Origin: Alistipes sp. UBA943
Lineage (GTDB): Bacteria > Bacteroidota > Bacteroidia > Bacteroidales > Rikenellaceae
DNA: 34,688 nucleotides
Direction of reading: 5' to 3'
NCBI GenBank assembly: GCA_002293345.1
Contig: DBDB01000100.1
Location: 1 to 34,688 of the forward strand
The notes below the pieces were generated by a model. The model saw nothing but the letters and a program-made list of their open reading frames with translations. It ran no database searches and was not told where the DNA came from. The position numbers and the translations under genes were made by a program. Below are positions 15,089-22,581 of this stretch, in pieces (the stretch's first letter is position 1; each line of letters starts with the position of its first letter).

Positions 15089-15862
15089 ATGACGGATAAA
15101 GTTCGTGCAAAGAAATCCCTGGGGCAGCATTTCCTGACGGATCTCAACATAGCTCGCAAGATTTGCGATTCGCTCGAAGGGGGTGGCAGTGTGTTGGAGG
15201 TGGGTCCCGGGATGGGGGTGCTGACGCAGTTCCTTCTCCAACGTACGGATATCACCCTCCATGCCGCCGAAATCGACACCGAAAGCGTGGCGTACCTCAA
15301 AAATCACTATCCGCAACTAACCGAACGTCTCGTCGAGGGCGATTTCCTGCAACTCGACCTGCGTGCCATGTTTCCCGACGGGGTGCGTGTCATCGGTAAC
15401 TTCCCGTACAACATATCGTCCCAAATATTCTTCAAAGTGCTCGAGAATCGTGACATCGTGCCCGAATGTGTCGGGATGATCCAGCGCGAAGTGGCGCAAC
15501 GTATCGCTACAAAACCAGGATCACGGGAGTATGGTATCCTGAGCGTGTTGCTGCAGGCGTGGTACGACATTGAGTACCTCTTTACCGTCAATGAAACCGT
15601 TTTCTCGCCCCCGCCCAAAGTGAAAAGTGCTGTTATCCGTCTGGCGCGCAACAGTGTGGCGAAGTTGGAGTGTGATGAGACGCTGTTCGTGCGGGTCGTC
15701 AAGGCCGCATTCAATCAACGCCGCAAGATGCTTCGCAACGCGTTGCGCGCCGCGTTCGGGGATTTCGACGGCAAGGAACATCCATACTTCACGCGACGTG
15801 CCGAACAACTCTCCGTGGCAGAGTTTGTCGAGTTGACCAACTTTGTATCGTCCCTACATTAG
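15089..15862 (+). CDS. ksgA: 16S rRNA dimethyladenosine transferase KsgA/RsmA
   Basis: KsgA dimethylates two adjacent adenines in helix 45 of 16S rRNA late in 30S assembly. The 257-aa protein has KKSLGQHFLTD at its N-terminus, the SAM motif VLEVGPGMGVLT, and the catalytic NFPYNISSQI; the C-terminal RRKMLRNALR helix is also typical. The start ATG lies 10 nt after recQ. The final residues SLH and the TAG stop are encoded by ctacattag, which belongs to the repeated end of the cassette at 15852-16056. The same bases end ispE at 31792. The original C-terminus of KsgA has therefore probably been replaced, with little effect on length. Confidence 0.97.
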   Translation: MTDKVRAKKSLGQHFLTDLNIARKICDSLEGGGSVLEVGPGMGVLTQFLLQRTDITLHAAEIDTESVAYLKNHYPQLTERLVEGDFLQLDLRAMFPDGVRVIGNFPYNISSQIFFKVLENRDIVPECVGMIQREVAQRIATKPGSREYGILSVLLQAWYDIEYLFTVNETVFSPPPKVKSAVIRLARNSVAKLECDETLFVRVVKAAFNQRRKMLRNALRAAFGDFDGKEHPYFTRRAEQLSVAEFVELTNFVSSLH

Positions 15863-16056
15863 ATCTTTATACAACGGAGGGTGTGGGCGTATCCGACAGG
15901 GCCTGGATAGGTCGTGTACGCACCACGGGGGCTGAAATCGAAACTTCGCGCACGCATCGATGTGCCGTCCGTCACTGAGGACCAAAAGTGTCCGGCATCT
16001 TCATACTCGCTCCACACTCCAGTATTCACGTCGCGCGTTCCCGTCGCGGGGAGGAG
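15852..16056 (-). repeat. Start-less C-terminal lectin-like cassette, copy A
   Basis: On the minus strand, 16056 down to 15859 is an open frame of 65 codons plus TAA with no start. It begins LLPATGTRD, contains GHFWSSV and ends YAHTLRCIKI. That is the pattern of the last third of FISUMP/C-type-lectin-like domains (LPAAGYR...YWSSxxxxxxxA..L.F.........GFSVRC). The first 30 nt on the plus strand, starting ccctacattagatctttata, match copy B (31782) at 29 of 30 positions, and the other end shares cgcggggaggag with copies B and C; the middle diverges. It starts 2 nt past the M16 stop and its other end supplies the ksgA stop. It may be an exon-like donor cassette or a dead remnant. The domain assignment is by eye. 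Confidence 0.7.
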
Positions 16057-16058
16057 TT

Positions 16059-17315
16059 TTATATGTGTGCTCCGGCAACCGCGGTGACAAGATCTTCGCG
16101 GCGAAGGTACTGTTGCGCGAGGTGTTGAATATCGTCGGGTGTCGTGTCGCGGATCATCTCCACGCTTCGCGAAACATAACTGTTATCAAGACCGCAAAGA
16201 AGATTCTCGATCGTTACGTCCGCTATGCCGAACGGACCGTCCAAAATCCTCAACACCTCTCCCACCATAATGTTCTTCACCAACGATAACTCCTCCTCAG
16301 GCATCCGTTCCATGCGGAGACGCTCGATCTCGGCGTAAATCTGATTCAATGCGTCATCCGTAACCTCCGTGCCGACCTGAGTGGCGATACCCAGATATCC
16401 TGCATGCTGAAAATTGATCATCGACGCGTGCACACCATACGTATACCCCCGTTTCTCACGAAGGTTCTGCATCAAGCGCGATCCGAAATAGCCGCCCAAC
16501 GCCGTCGTCAGTACCTGCATCGGGACGAAATCGGGATGCGTGCGCGTGAACAGCAAGCGTCCCACACGGATCGACGACTGTACCGCGTCCGGACGCTCCG
16601 TAAATCCGTATCCCGTGCTTTTTGCCGGCGGCGGAGCGGCGGCGACGGGCATGCCCGTCGCGGGCAACTCGCAGGCGAGTTGCTGCAATGAACGCAGTTC
16701 ATTGTCGCCGATCCCGCCGCTGCAGATGACGAGAGCGTTTGAATAGAAATCCCGGTAAAATGCAGACAGGTCGTCACGGGTTAAATCATCGTACGCCGAT
16801 TCGGGATACGTAACTCCATAGGGATGCGTGCCGCCGAACAGCAGGCGCCCGAACAACTCACGTGCCGCTGTCTCCACCTTACGCCGTTCGATCGCCAAGG
16901 ACGCCTTACGCTTCTCGCGATACACCGATACCTCCTCCTCCGGGAAAGTGGGGTACAACAAAATCTCCCGTGCCACGGCCAGCGTCTGTTCGAAAAACTT
17001 CGACAGGCAGTTGAACGTCACGTACACACAATCACGATCCACGTTCACCTCGAAATGTGACCCGTAGAAATCAAGCTCCGTGGCGATCTGTTCGGCCGTG
17101 AAGTTGCGTGTCCCTTCGCTCAGCAGGTTCGCCGTCGCCGAGGCGCAGAACGGTACCGATTGTAACGAGGAACCCGCATGAAACACGAACGTGAAACGAA
17201 GCACCTCGAACTCCGGGGTCGGCAATACGTACAGAGACGTGCCGTTCGTCAGGGTATGCCGATGTGCCATGGGCATGTCGATATGCGACGGGATTACCAG
17301 GGAGGGCTGCTTCAT
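16059..17315 (-). CDS. M16-family peptidase homologue, non-catalytic subunit
   Basis: This 418-aa protein has the two-domain M16 (mitochondrial processing peptidase) fold: an N-terminal half starting HRHTLTNGTSLYVL and a C-terminal half with LREKRGYTYGVHAS, the R/Y pair typical of the partner subunit. The zinc motif HxxEH is absent; CASATANLLSEGT stands in its place. It is therefore expected to be the inactive partner of the active M16 protein encoded 3 nt upstream, as in two-subunit bacterial M16 enzymes. About 15 low-complexity residues (ATGMPVAAAPPPAK) join the halves and coincide with palindromes at 16642-16704. No signal peptide is evident, unusual if it works in the periplasm. It is last in the operon, and cassette A begins 2 nt after its stop. 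Confidence 0.88.
   Translation of the reverse strand: MKQPSLVIPSHIDMPMAHRHTLTNGTSLYVLPTPEFEVLRFTFVFHAGSSLQSVPFCASATANLLSEGTRNFTAEQIATELDFYGSHFEVNVDRDCVYVTFNCLSKFFEQTLAVAREILLYPTFPEEEVSVYREKRKASLAIERRKVETAARELFGRLLFGGTHPYGVTYPESAYDDLTRDDLSAFYRDFYSNALVICSGGIGDNELRSLQQLACELPATGMPVAAAPPPAKSTGYGFTERPDAVQSSIRVGRLLFTRTHPDFVPMQVLTTALGGYFGSRLMQNLREKRGYTYGVHASMINFQHAGYLGIATQVGTEVTDDALNQIYAEIERLRMERMPEEELSLVKNIMVGEVLRILDGPFGIADVTIENLLCGLDNSYVSRSVEMIRDTTPDDIQHLAQQYLRREDLVTAVAGAHI
16642..16704. repeat. Palindrome plus two hairpins inside the inactive M16 gene
   Basis: A 20-bp uninterrupted palindrome (16642-16661, gcgacgggcatgcccgtcgc) is followed by 8-bp arms with a 2-nt loop (16665-16672/16675-16682) and 8-bp arms with a 3-nt loop (16686-16693/16697-16704). 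They encode LQQLACELPATGMPVAA, the linker between the two M16 halves. Such tight packing resembles the clusters in aroC and valS. Confidence 0.8.
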
Positions 17316-17318
17316 GCT

Positions 17319-18569
17319 CTATTTTTTATGCTGTTTGGCGCGATAAATTAGAGTGGAACACGTGTCCGGATGGAGCGTGTTCCGTGCAAATTCCCGCACG
17401 TCCGCTTCCGTGAGACCCAGATATATCCCTACCTCGCGGTTCACCAACGCCAAGTCGCCCAGCATCGCGTAAAATCCGAGATTCATCGCCTTGTTCATCA
17501 CGTTGATCTCGCCGAAAAGCGTGTTCGCTTCAAATTTATTCTTTACTTTTTCCAACTCCCGAGCGGGGATCGAACCCTGTGCCAACAGCGCAATCTCGCC
17601 CCACAAGGCACGTTCCGCCGATTCCTCCTTCACGCCCGGAAGCAACTGGCCCGTGACGATAAAAAGTCCCGGATCCACGTCGCACGTGACATACGCATTG
17701 ATGCTCGAAAAAAGCTGGCGATCCTTCACCAAATGCTGATACAGCCGTGCCGATTCGCCGCCCGCCAACAGGTCCGATACCAAATCGGCCACAAAAAACG
17801 ACGGCGACGTGCGATTGCCAATGTGCCACGCCAGGGTGATCGACGTCGAAGGAACGTCACGTTCGACCTCCAAACGTCGCGGTTCTGTCTGTGCAGGCTC
17901 CATCGGTATTTCATTCGGGGATTGTGCTTGGACAGGTTGTGATGCAGTGAAATATTGCTCCGCCAGATCGAAAATCCGCTCCTCCGCCAGATCCGCCGAT
18001 ACCGATAAAATCGCGTTCGAAGGTTGGTAAAAACGCCCATAAAACTCCCGAACCTCGTCCAACGTGGCGTCCATAATGTGCTCCGGGCTGCGGCCGATCG
18101 TCGACCAACGATAGGGATGTACCTTGTAGGTCAATTCGCGAAGCAACATGTGAAGGTCTCCATACGGTTGGTTCAGATAGCGCTGCTTGAACTCCTCGAC
18201 CACCACACGTTTCTCCGCCTCCAACTTCTCCGGCGTAATGTACAGACCCGTCATACGGTCGCTCTCCAGCCATAGTGCCGTCTCGATATTCGCCACCGGA
18301 AGCGTGATGTAATAATCCGTGTAGTCGTTCGTCGTGAAGGCGTTGTTTTCACCCGCAGCCATCTGCACCGGCGTGTCGAAATTAGGGATTCCACGCGTGC
18401 CACGGAACATCAGATGCTCGAACAGGTGTGCAAAGCCCGTGCGGTGCGGATTCTCGTTGCGTGCACCTACCTTGTACAGTAAATTTACCGCCGCCAGTTT
18501 CGATACCCCGTCGCGATTCGCAATCACCGTCAGGCCGTTCGATAGCGTGTGACTCTTATAGGAAATCAT
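17319..18569 (-). CDS. Zinc metallopeptidase, M16 family (catalytic subunit)
   Basis: This 416-aa M16 peptidase has the inverted zinc motif HLFEH in GFAHLFEHLMFRGT (about residues 44-48) and, further on, a Glu-rich helix with EKRVVVEEFKQR that supplies the third ligand. The C-terminal half has the usual fold-repeat pattern (SAIxxxVxCDxDPGLF, LEKVKNKFEA). M16 enzymes degrade peptides inside a closed chamber; two separate half-size subunits fit the heterodimer type, with the inactive partner directly downstream (3-nt gap). No export signal is seen. It lies 9 nt after the PH-like gene in the 21463-16059 run. The substrate is unknown. Confidence 0.93.
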   Translation of the reverse strand: MISYKSHTLSNGLTVIANRDGVSKLAAVNLLYKVGARNENPHRTGFAHLFEHLMFRGTRGIPNFDTPVQMAAGENNAFTTNDYTDYYITLPVANIETALWLESDRMTGLYITPEKLEAEKRVVVEEFKQRYLNQPYGDLHMLLRELTYKVHPYRWSTIGRSPEHIMDATLDEVREFYGRFYQPSNAILSVSADLAEERIFDLAEQYFTASQPVQAQSPNEIPMEPAQTEPRRLEVERDVPSTSITLAWHIGNRTSPSFFVADLVSDLLAGGESARLYQHLVKDRQLFSSINAYVTCDVDPGLFIVTGQLLPGVKEESAERALWGEIALLAQGSIPARELEKVKNKFEANTLFGEINVMNKAMNLGFYAMLGDLALVNREVGIYLGLTEADVREFARNTLHPDTCSTLIYRAKQHKK

Positions 18570-18578
18570 AGCTGTGAT

Positions 18579-19088
18579 TTAGGTGTGCTCGATGGTGGTG
18601 CGTTGCAGGTCGTTCACCAGGGACTCGGGGTCGCTGCACGATACATAGATGCGGCGCTCGTAAATGTCGGTGATCTCGACGAAATTATGCCACTCCGTGG
18701 CGTAAATACGTACGCGCTCCCAGGTCTTGAAGTCGAAATAGTGGCCATAGTACCCGAAAAATCCATATCCGCCAAAAACAGGAAAGAGTCCGTGCATCTC
18801 GGAAGTGTCCATCACGCGTGCCGAGGCGATCTCATCGGCACGCAGCTCCGTGAGATCCAGCAGGCAGTAGATGTGCAGCCCGTCGTTGTCCACCACGATA
18901 CGTCGCGGTACAGACAGCGACATCAGTGCGATCAGGGCCGCCACGAACGACGTGAACCAGGCCGAGAAGTATCCCCCTCGGTACAAAAAATAGAGCCCTC
19001 CGCCGATCAGGATGAAGGCCAGAAAGTAGATCAACGTGAAACGCAACGTGTGGCGTCCGAACTTGTATTTATAGGTTTTTGAGGTCAC
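18579..19088 (-). CDS. PH-domain-like small membrane protein
   Basis: The frame is open well upstream, but the real protein probably starts at GTG 19088, inside the last codons of ispD (20-nt overlap), giving 169 aa; no ATG occurs before the membrane segments. Two hydrophobic helices (about 17-32 and 39-56) are followed by a soluble beta-rich part with VPRRIVVDNDGLHIYCLLDLTEL and FPVFGGYGFFGYYGHYFDF, a pattern I associate with bacterial PH-like domains of Bacteroidota. The molecular role is unknown. Its position inside the operon with ispD and the M16 pair suggests only shared expression. Confidence 0.7.
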   Translation of the reverse strand: MTSKTYKYKFGRHTLRFTLIYFLAFILIGGGLYFLYRGGYFSAWFTSFVAALIALMSLSVPRRIVVDNDGLHIYCLLDLTELRADEIASARVMDTSEMHGLFPVFGGYGFFGYYGHYFDFKTWERVRIYATEWHNFVEITDIYERRIYVSCSDPESLVNDLQRTTIEHT

Positions 19089-19743
19089 TTTCCACCGTAA
19101 TTTTAATGTTCTCCCGATCGCCCTCGCACAGCGTAACAGTGTGTCCTGCTGCCTCCACCACCGACGCGTCGTCCGTGAACGTGGGCGAGTAGGGTTGCCG
19201 GTATGCCTCGCGCAACATCCATGCCTCGAAGAGCTGCGGCGTCTGCACGGCACGGTATTTTTCGCGTGGCACGACATGCGAACCGCCATTCTCGTCTAAC
19301 CCCCGCAACGAATCCACAACCGGCACGACGGGGACTGCAGTGCCGTGTGCCACGGCGCACGACACGCAGCGGGCGATCAGATCGCCCGAGACCAAAGGTC
19401 TCACCCCGTCGTGCACGGCGATCAAAGCGACATCGTCCGGCAGGGCCGAAATGCCGTTCGCCACCGAATGAAACCGTTCCGGGCCGCCCTCCACACATAA
19501 GTGGCGTGACACAGGGAAGCGTGCCGACAGATTCTTCCAGAAATCAATGTGTGCCGATGGGAGTACCACGACGATAGGCGTGTTCCGACCGAGTGCCTGA
19601 GCGAACGCGTTGATCGTGTGACCCAACACGGGCAATGCGCCCAGCATCCGGAACTGTTTCGGGACGGAGCATGCCACCCCATCGCTGAACCGTCTCCCGA
19701 TGCCGCCGGCCACGATGACGACTCCTATTCTTCGCGTGTCCAT
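19069..19743 (-). CDS. ispD: 2-C-methyl-D-erythritol 4-phosphate cytidylyltransferase
   Basis: IspD attaches CMP to methylerythritol phosphate, the third step of the MEP isoprenoid pathway; ispE, the next enzyme, is encoded at 31031. The 224-aa protein has a nucleotide-binding N-terminus VIVAGGIGRRF followed by PKQF, the central VAVHDGVRPL-type motif (LIAVHDGVRPLV) and a C-terminal DDASVVEAAGHTV and ENIKIT, all characteristic. It overlaps the PNPOx-like gene upstream by 19 nt and the PH-like gene downstream by 20 nt, so translation is probably coupled. Six residues separate the glycine-rich loop from PKQ (SDGVACSV), slightly more than in many homologues. Confidence 0.95.
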   Translation of the reverse strand: MDTRRIGVVIVAGGIGRRFSDGVACSVPKQFRMLGALPVLGHTINAFAQALGRNTPIVVVLPSAHIDFWKNLSARFPVSRHLCVEGGPERFHSVANGISALPDDVALIAVHDGVRPLVSGDLIARCVSCAVAHGTAVPVVPVVDSLRGLDENGGSHVVPREKYRAVQTPQLFEAWMLREAYRQPYSPTFTDDASVVEAAGHTVTLCEGDRENIKITVESDLKNL

Positions 19744-20135
19744 ATCAATTTTTTGCCGAATCCGAGCGTGTTGTCCGTAAATTTAAGGCGTGTCGGTTCG
19801 ATCGTCCAGAGCGTCAGGTCCGGGATTGCCACCGCGTAAGGGAAGCGTTTCAAATACGCTTTGCGTGCCGTGTCGTCCGCACGAGCCACATCGCCCGTGC
19901 CCTGTAACCCCTGTACGCGTCCCACGACGCGCGTTTCGAGTACCATCCCGAACGATACCTGCGGGTTAGCCGCCATCAATTTCCCGTGTTCCGTGTCCGG
20001 TGACGTCGAGAAGACTAACCTGCCCTCGGAAAACGCGTAAAAAGCATGGGCCACCCATCCCGCATCCCCATTCCCAACTGCCAACGTGAGGACGTGGTGT
20101 TTGCGGATAAATTTTATGATCCTTTCGTCGATCAT
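19725..20135 (-). CDS. Pyridoxamine-5'-phosphate-oxidase-fold protein
   Basis: This 136-aa protein has the split-barrel flavin-binding pattern of small PNPOx-like proteins: a first strand HVLTLAV followed by AHAFYAFSEGRLVFSTSPDTEHGKLMAANPQVSFGM, then VQGLQGTGDV, and a C-terminal LTLWTIEPTRLKFTD strand. Members reduce or bind flavins, F420 or haem, or have unknown roles, so no reaction is assigned. ATG at 20135 overlaps the stop of the upstream M23 gene by one base (TGATG); the GTG just before it is less likely. It is the second gene of the six-gene run. Confidence 0.85.
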   Translation of the reverse strand: MIDERIIKFIRKHHVLTLAVGNGDAGWVAHAFYAFSEGRLVFSTSPDTEHGKLMAANPQVSFGMVLETRVVGRVQGLQGTGDVARADDTARKAYLKRFPYAVAIPDLTLWTIEPTRLKFTDNTLGFGKKLIWTREE

Positions 20136-21463
20136 CACCGGATTGTTAGTAGGGCGATGCTGTCGCGTGAAGGTTTTTTGTTCGTCTTCGACGGTGCGTC
20201 CAACGAGTCGAGACGCATGATCTTATCCTCGTCAGGCACGTCGCCATTCAGTTCCGCCAACACACGGTCGCGTACGTAATTGAACTTCGGACGGTTCGAT
20301 TGGGCGATCGGAATGCCCGGCTGCTGCGGAATCTTCAACGGGTTGATCGGTTTGCCCTTCTGCCATACACGGTAATCCAGGTGCGGTCCCGTCGAGGCTC
20401 CCGTGCTGCCCACGTAGCCGATCAACTGTCCCTGTACGACGCGCGTGCCACGGTTGATGCCCTTCGCGTAACCGTTCAGGTGCAGATAGCCCGTCTCCAT
20501 GCCGTTCACATGCTTGATCTTCAGCGTGTTGCCGCCGCCGCCGCCCCAGCCTTTGAACGACACCACACCGTCCGCCACCGCATGCACGGGTGTGCCTTTC
20601 GGTGCCGCGTAATCCACCCCCGTATGCGGACGATACACCTTGTAGATCGGGTGTTTGCGTGCGTATGTGAAGCCCGAACTGATGCGCGTGAATTTCAACG
20701 GCGTGATCAACATCGGTTTCTTCAAACTCTGCCCGTCTTCATCCCAATAACCCACCTTGTTCTCCTGGATGAACGGAATGGCGTAGTAATCCTTCCCCCG
20801 GTGCGTGAATTTGGCGCCCCAGATGCGGCCGATACCTGCCGGGAGTGTGTCGATCGAACGCTGGTCGTAGATCACCGTGAAACTGTCGCCCTCCTGTACC
20901 GAGAAGAAGCTGATCGTAGACTGGTAAATATCCTCCATTTCGGATGCCAGGGCCATCGGCATGCCGGCATCCACAATAGCCTGCCACAGCGAATGGTCGA
21001 TCGTGGCGGTCTTCTTTTCGCGCGTGACGATGACCTCCTTTTCGCCTTTTTCGACCGTCACCGAGTCACCCCCGTGCAGTCCGAAAACGACATATTGCTC
21101 GCGATTGCGTTCGTACACCAGGTAATCCAGGTGTGGCGCGTTGAGCGAATCTTCGTGGATGAAAGCCGTGTAGTTATGACCCGCACGGATGTCGCGCAAC
21201 GGAAAAATATCCTTCGACGCCGTCTCCAGGATACTGATCTGGCGTGCCGTAACACCGTAACGGTTCAAGATCTTGCCCAGCGTCTCGCCCTTGTCCACGA
21301 TCGACTGATCCACCCGATAGTCGTTCGCACGAATGCCGTACAAAAAAATGTCCGCTTCGGCCTCCACTCCGGAACCGTTGCTTTTGCAACCCGTCGCGGC
21401 GAAACCGAACAGGAACAGAACAAAAAGTGTGATAAGTCTTGGGAAAGGGTAGTTTTGCGCCAT
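20135..21463 (-). CDS. M23 peptidoglycan endopeptidase, lipoprotein
   Basis: This 442-aa protein has a lipoprotein signal peptide (LFVLFLFGFAATGC, with Cys at about residue 26), a LysM/OapA-like region with GETLGKILNRYGVTARQI, a middle domain containing SFFSVQEGDSFTVIYDQ, and a C-terminal M23 domain. That architecture matches cross-link-cleaving endopeptidases of the ShyA/MepM type. Zinc ligands: His and Asp in RPHTGVDYAAP and His in STGPHLDYRVW. The second residue of the usual HxH is Asp here; I recall similar variants in this phylum, but activity is uncertain. The start ATG at 21463 places the signal peptide at the N-terminus; the frame extends further upstream through the promoter and is rejected there. 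It leads the operon, with promoter 21469-21499. Confidence 0.92.
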   Translation of the reverse strand: MAQNYPFPRLITLFVLFLFGFAATGCKSNGSGVEAEADIFLYGIRANDYRVDQSIVDKGETLGKILNRYGVTARQISILETASKDIFPLRDIRAGHNYTAFIHEDSLNAPHLDYLVYERNREQYVVFGLHGGDSVTVEKGEKEVIVTREKKTATIDHSLWQAIVDAGMPMALASEMEDIYQSTISFFSVQEGDSFTVIYDQRSIDTLPAGIGRIWGAKFTHRGKDYYAIPFIQENKVGYWDEDGQSLKKPMLITPLKFTRISSGFTYARKHPIYKVYRPHTGVDYAAPKGTPVHAVADGVVSFKGWGGGGGNTLKIKHVNGMETGYLHLNGYAKGINRGTRVVQGQLIGYVGSTGASTGPHLDYRVWQKGKPINPLKIPQQPGIPIAQSNRPKFNYVRDRVLAELNGDVPDEDKIMRLDSLDAPSKTNKKPSRDSIALLTIR

Positions 21464-21468
21464 GGAAG

Positions 21469-21499
21469 CAAAGTTATGAAAAGTTTTTTGGAAATTCAA
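21469..21499 (-). promoter_or_regulatory. Promoter of the M23-ispD-M16 run
   Basis: The minus strand has TTG (21497-21499), 20 nt, then TAACTTTG (21469-21476), a full TAnnTTTG match. The start codon is only 6 nt downstream of the box, so the transcript would be leaderless or nearly so, or initiation lies at an alternative site. It overlaps the lpxK promoter on the other strand. Confidence 0.6.
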
Positions 21500-21518
21500 T
21501 ATAATGTTGTTATCTTGT
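21488..21518 (+). promoter_or_regulatory. Probable promoter of lpxK-punA-ssb
   Basis: The plus strand has TTG (21488-21490), 20 nt, then TATCTTGT (21511-21518), with two mismatches to TAnnTTTG. The lpxK ATG at 21541 follows at a suitable distance. It faces the oppositely directed M23 promoter, with overlapping elements, so the two could compete. Confidence 0.4.
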
Positions 21519-21540
21519 GAGCGTATTGCATTTTTACGCC

Positions 21541-22581
21541 ATGTCACGTGCCTGTCTGACACCGTTGTCCATCTTGTATAAGTGGGGAGTTCAATTTCGC
21601 CACCGGATGTTCGATTGGGGGTTTGTCAAACAGACCAAATTCGAGGTGCCGGTCGTGTGTGTGGGCAACATTACCGTCGGGGGGACGGGCAAGACACCCA
21701 TGGCGGAGATGATCATCGCCTACATGTCGCAGACGCACCGTGTGGCACTCATCTCACTCGGATACGGGCGCCGTACGAAAGGGTATCGTGAGGTCGCGAC
21801 GGACGATCACTACCGCGATGTGGGGGATGAACCGCTGCAGATCAAACGTAAATTCCCGGAGGCCGTGGTGGTCGTGTGTGAGAAGCGTGTCGAGGGGATC
21901 AAGCGCATCCTTAGGGAGCATCCCGATGTGGATATGGTGGTGATGGATGACGGATTTCAACACCGTCAGGTCGATCCGGCTGTGAATATCGTTATGATCG
22001 ACGCGACGCGTCCCGTGCAACACGACCGGATGCTGCCCGCGGGCGATCTGCGCGATACCGTCGAGCAACTCCACAGGGCGAACTACTTTGTCGTCACGAA
22101 ATGTCCCGATAACATGACCCCCATCGACCGCCGCATCCTGCGCAAAGTGCTTGTGACGGTGGCGTACCAACGTGTCTATTTCACCCGTTATGAGAGTTTC
22201 CGGCCCCAACCCCTCTTTGCCGAGGAGGTGGATCAGGACCTGACGTATGGACAGCCCGTTATCGCGATGTCCGGTATCGGTAATCCGGGGCCATTCACTG
22301 AGGATCTGGCGAAAAATTTCAAAGTCGTCGAGACCCTCAATTTCGACGATCACCATGTCTATCGCGTCAAGGATATGAAAACCATCGCGGAGCTGCTCAA
22401 AAAGCATCCGGAGGCGGCTGTGATCATGACCGAAAAAGATGCCGTGAAGCTCGCCAATCCCGATAAAATCCCCGTCGAGGTGCGTCGCAGGCTCTACTAT
22501 CTGCCCATCGACATTACGTTCATAGACGATTCTCAGACCGATTTCCTGCAACGACTCGAAAAAGATGTACGAACAAATTAA
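21541..22581 (+). CDS. lpxK: Tetraacyldisaccharide 4'-kinase
   Basis: LpxK phosphorylates the 4' position of the lipid A disaccharide at the inner membrane, so the cell makes lipid A. The 346-aa protein starts with a membrane-associated segment (LTPLSILYKWGVQFRHRMFDWG), then the P-loop GNITVGGTGKTPM, then SLGYGRRTKGY and the DDGFQHRQV motif that follows the family's Walker B region. ATG at 21541 is chosen because it gives the usual N-terminus; a GTG 24 nt upstream lies in the promoter. Its last 17 nt overlap punA, implying translational coupling. Lipid A export genes (lptB, msbA-like) are in other units of the window. Confidence 0.95.
   Translation: MSRACLTPLSILYKWGVQFRHRMFDWGFVKQTKFEVPVVCVGNITVGGTGKTPMAEMIIAYMSQTHRVALISLGYGRRTKGYREVATDDHYRDVGDEPLQIKRKFPEAVVVVCEKRVEGIKRILREHPDVDMVVMDDGFQHRQVDPAVNIVMIDATRPVQHDRMLPAGDLRDTVEQLHRANYFVVTKCPDNMTPIDRRILRKVLVTVAYQRVYFTRYESFRPQPLFAEEVDQDLTYGQPVIAMSGIGNPGPFTEDLAKNFKVVETLNFDDHHVYRVKDMKTIAELLKKHPEAAVIMTEKDAVKLANPDKIPVEVRRRLYYLPIDITFIDDSQTDFLQRLEKDVRTN

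Noticed and set aside
13987..15300. 437-codon minus-strand frame opposite recQ and ksgA
   Set aside because: A shadow of two well-supported genes, with no recognisable motif or promoter.
15852..16056. The cassettes as variable regions of an active diversity-generating retroelement
   Set aside because: No reverse transcriptase, template repeat or accessory gene is in the window, and differences between copies are not confined to adenine positions. The idea stays open only at genome scale.
16059..17315. Loss of HxxEH as evidence of a decaying M16 gene
   Set aside because: Inactive M16 partners are normal in two-subunit enzymes, the frame is intact, and an active partner is encoded next to it.
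20300..21520. 406-codon plus-strand frame opposite the M23 lipoprotein gene
   Set aside because: Arg/His/Val-rich antisense product without domain features; it would also run into the lpxK promoter.
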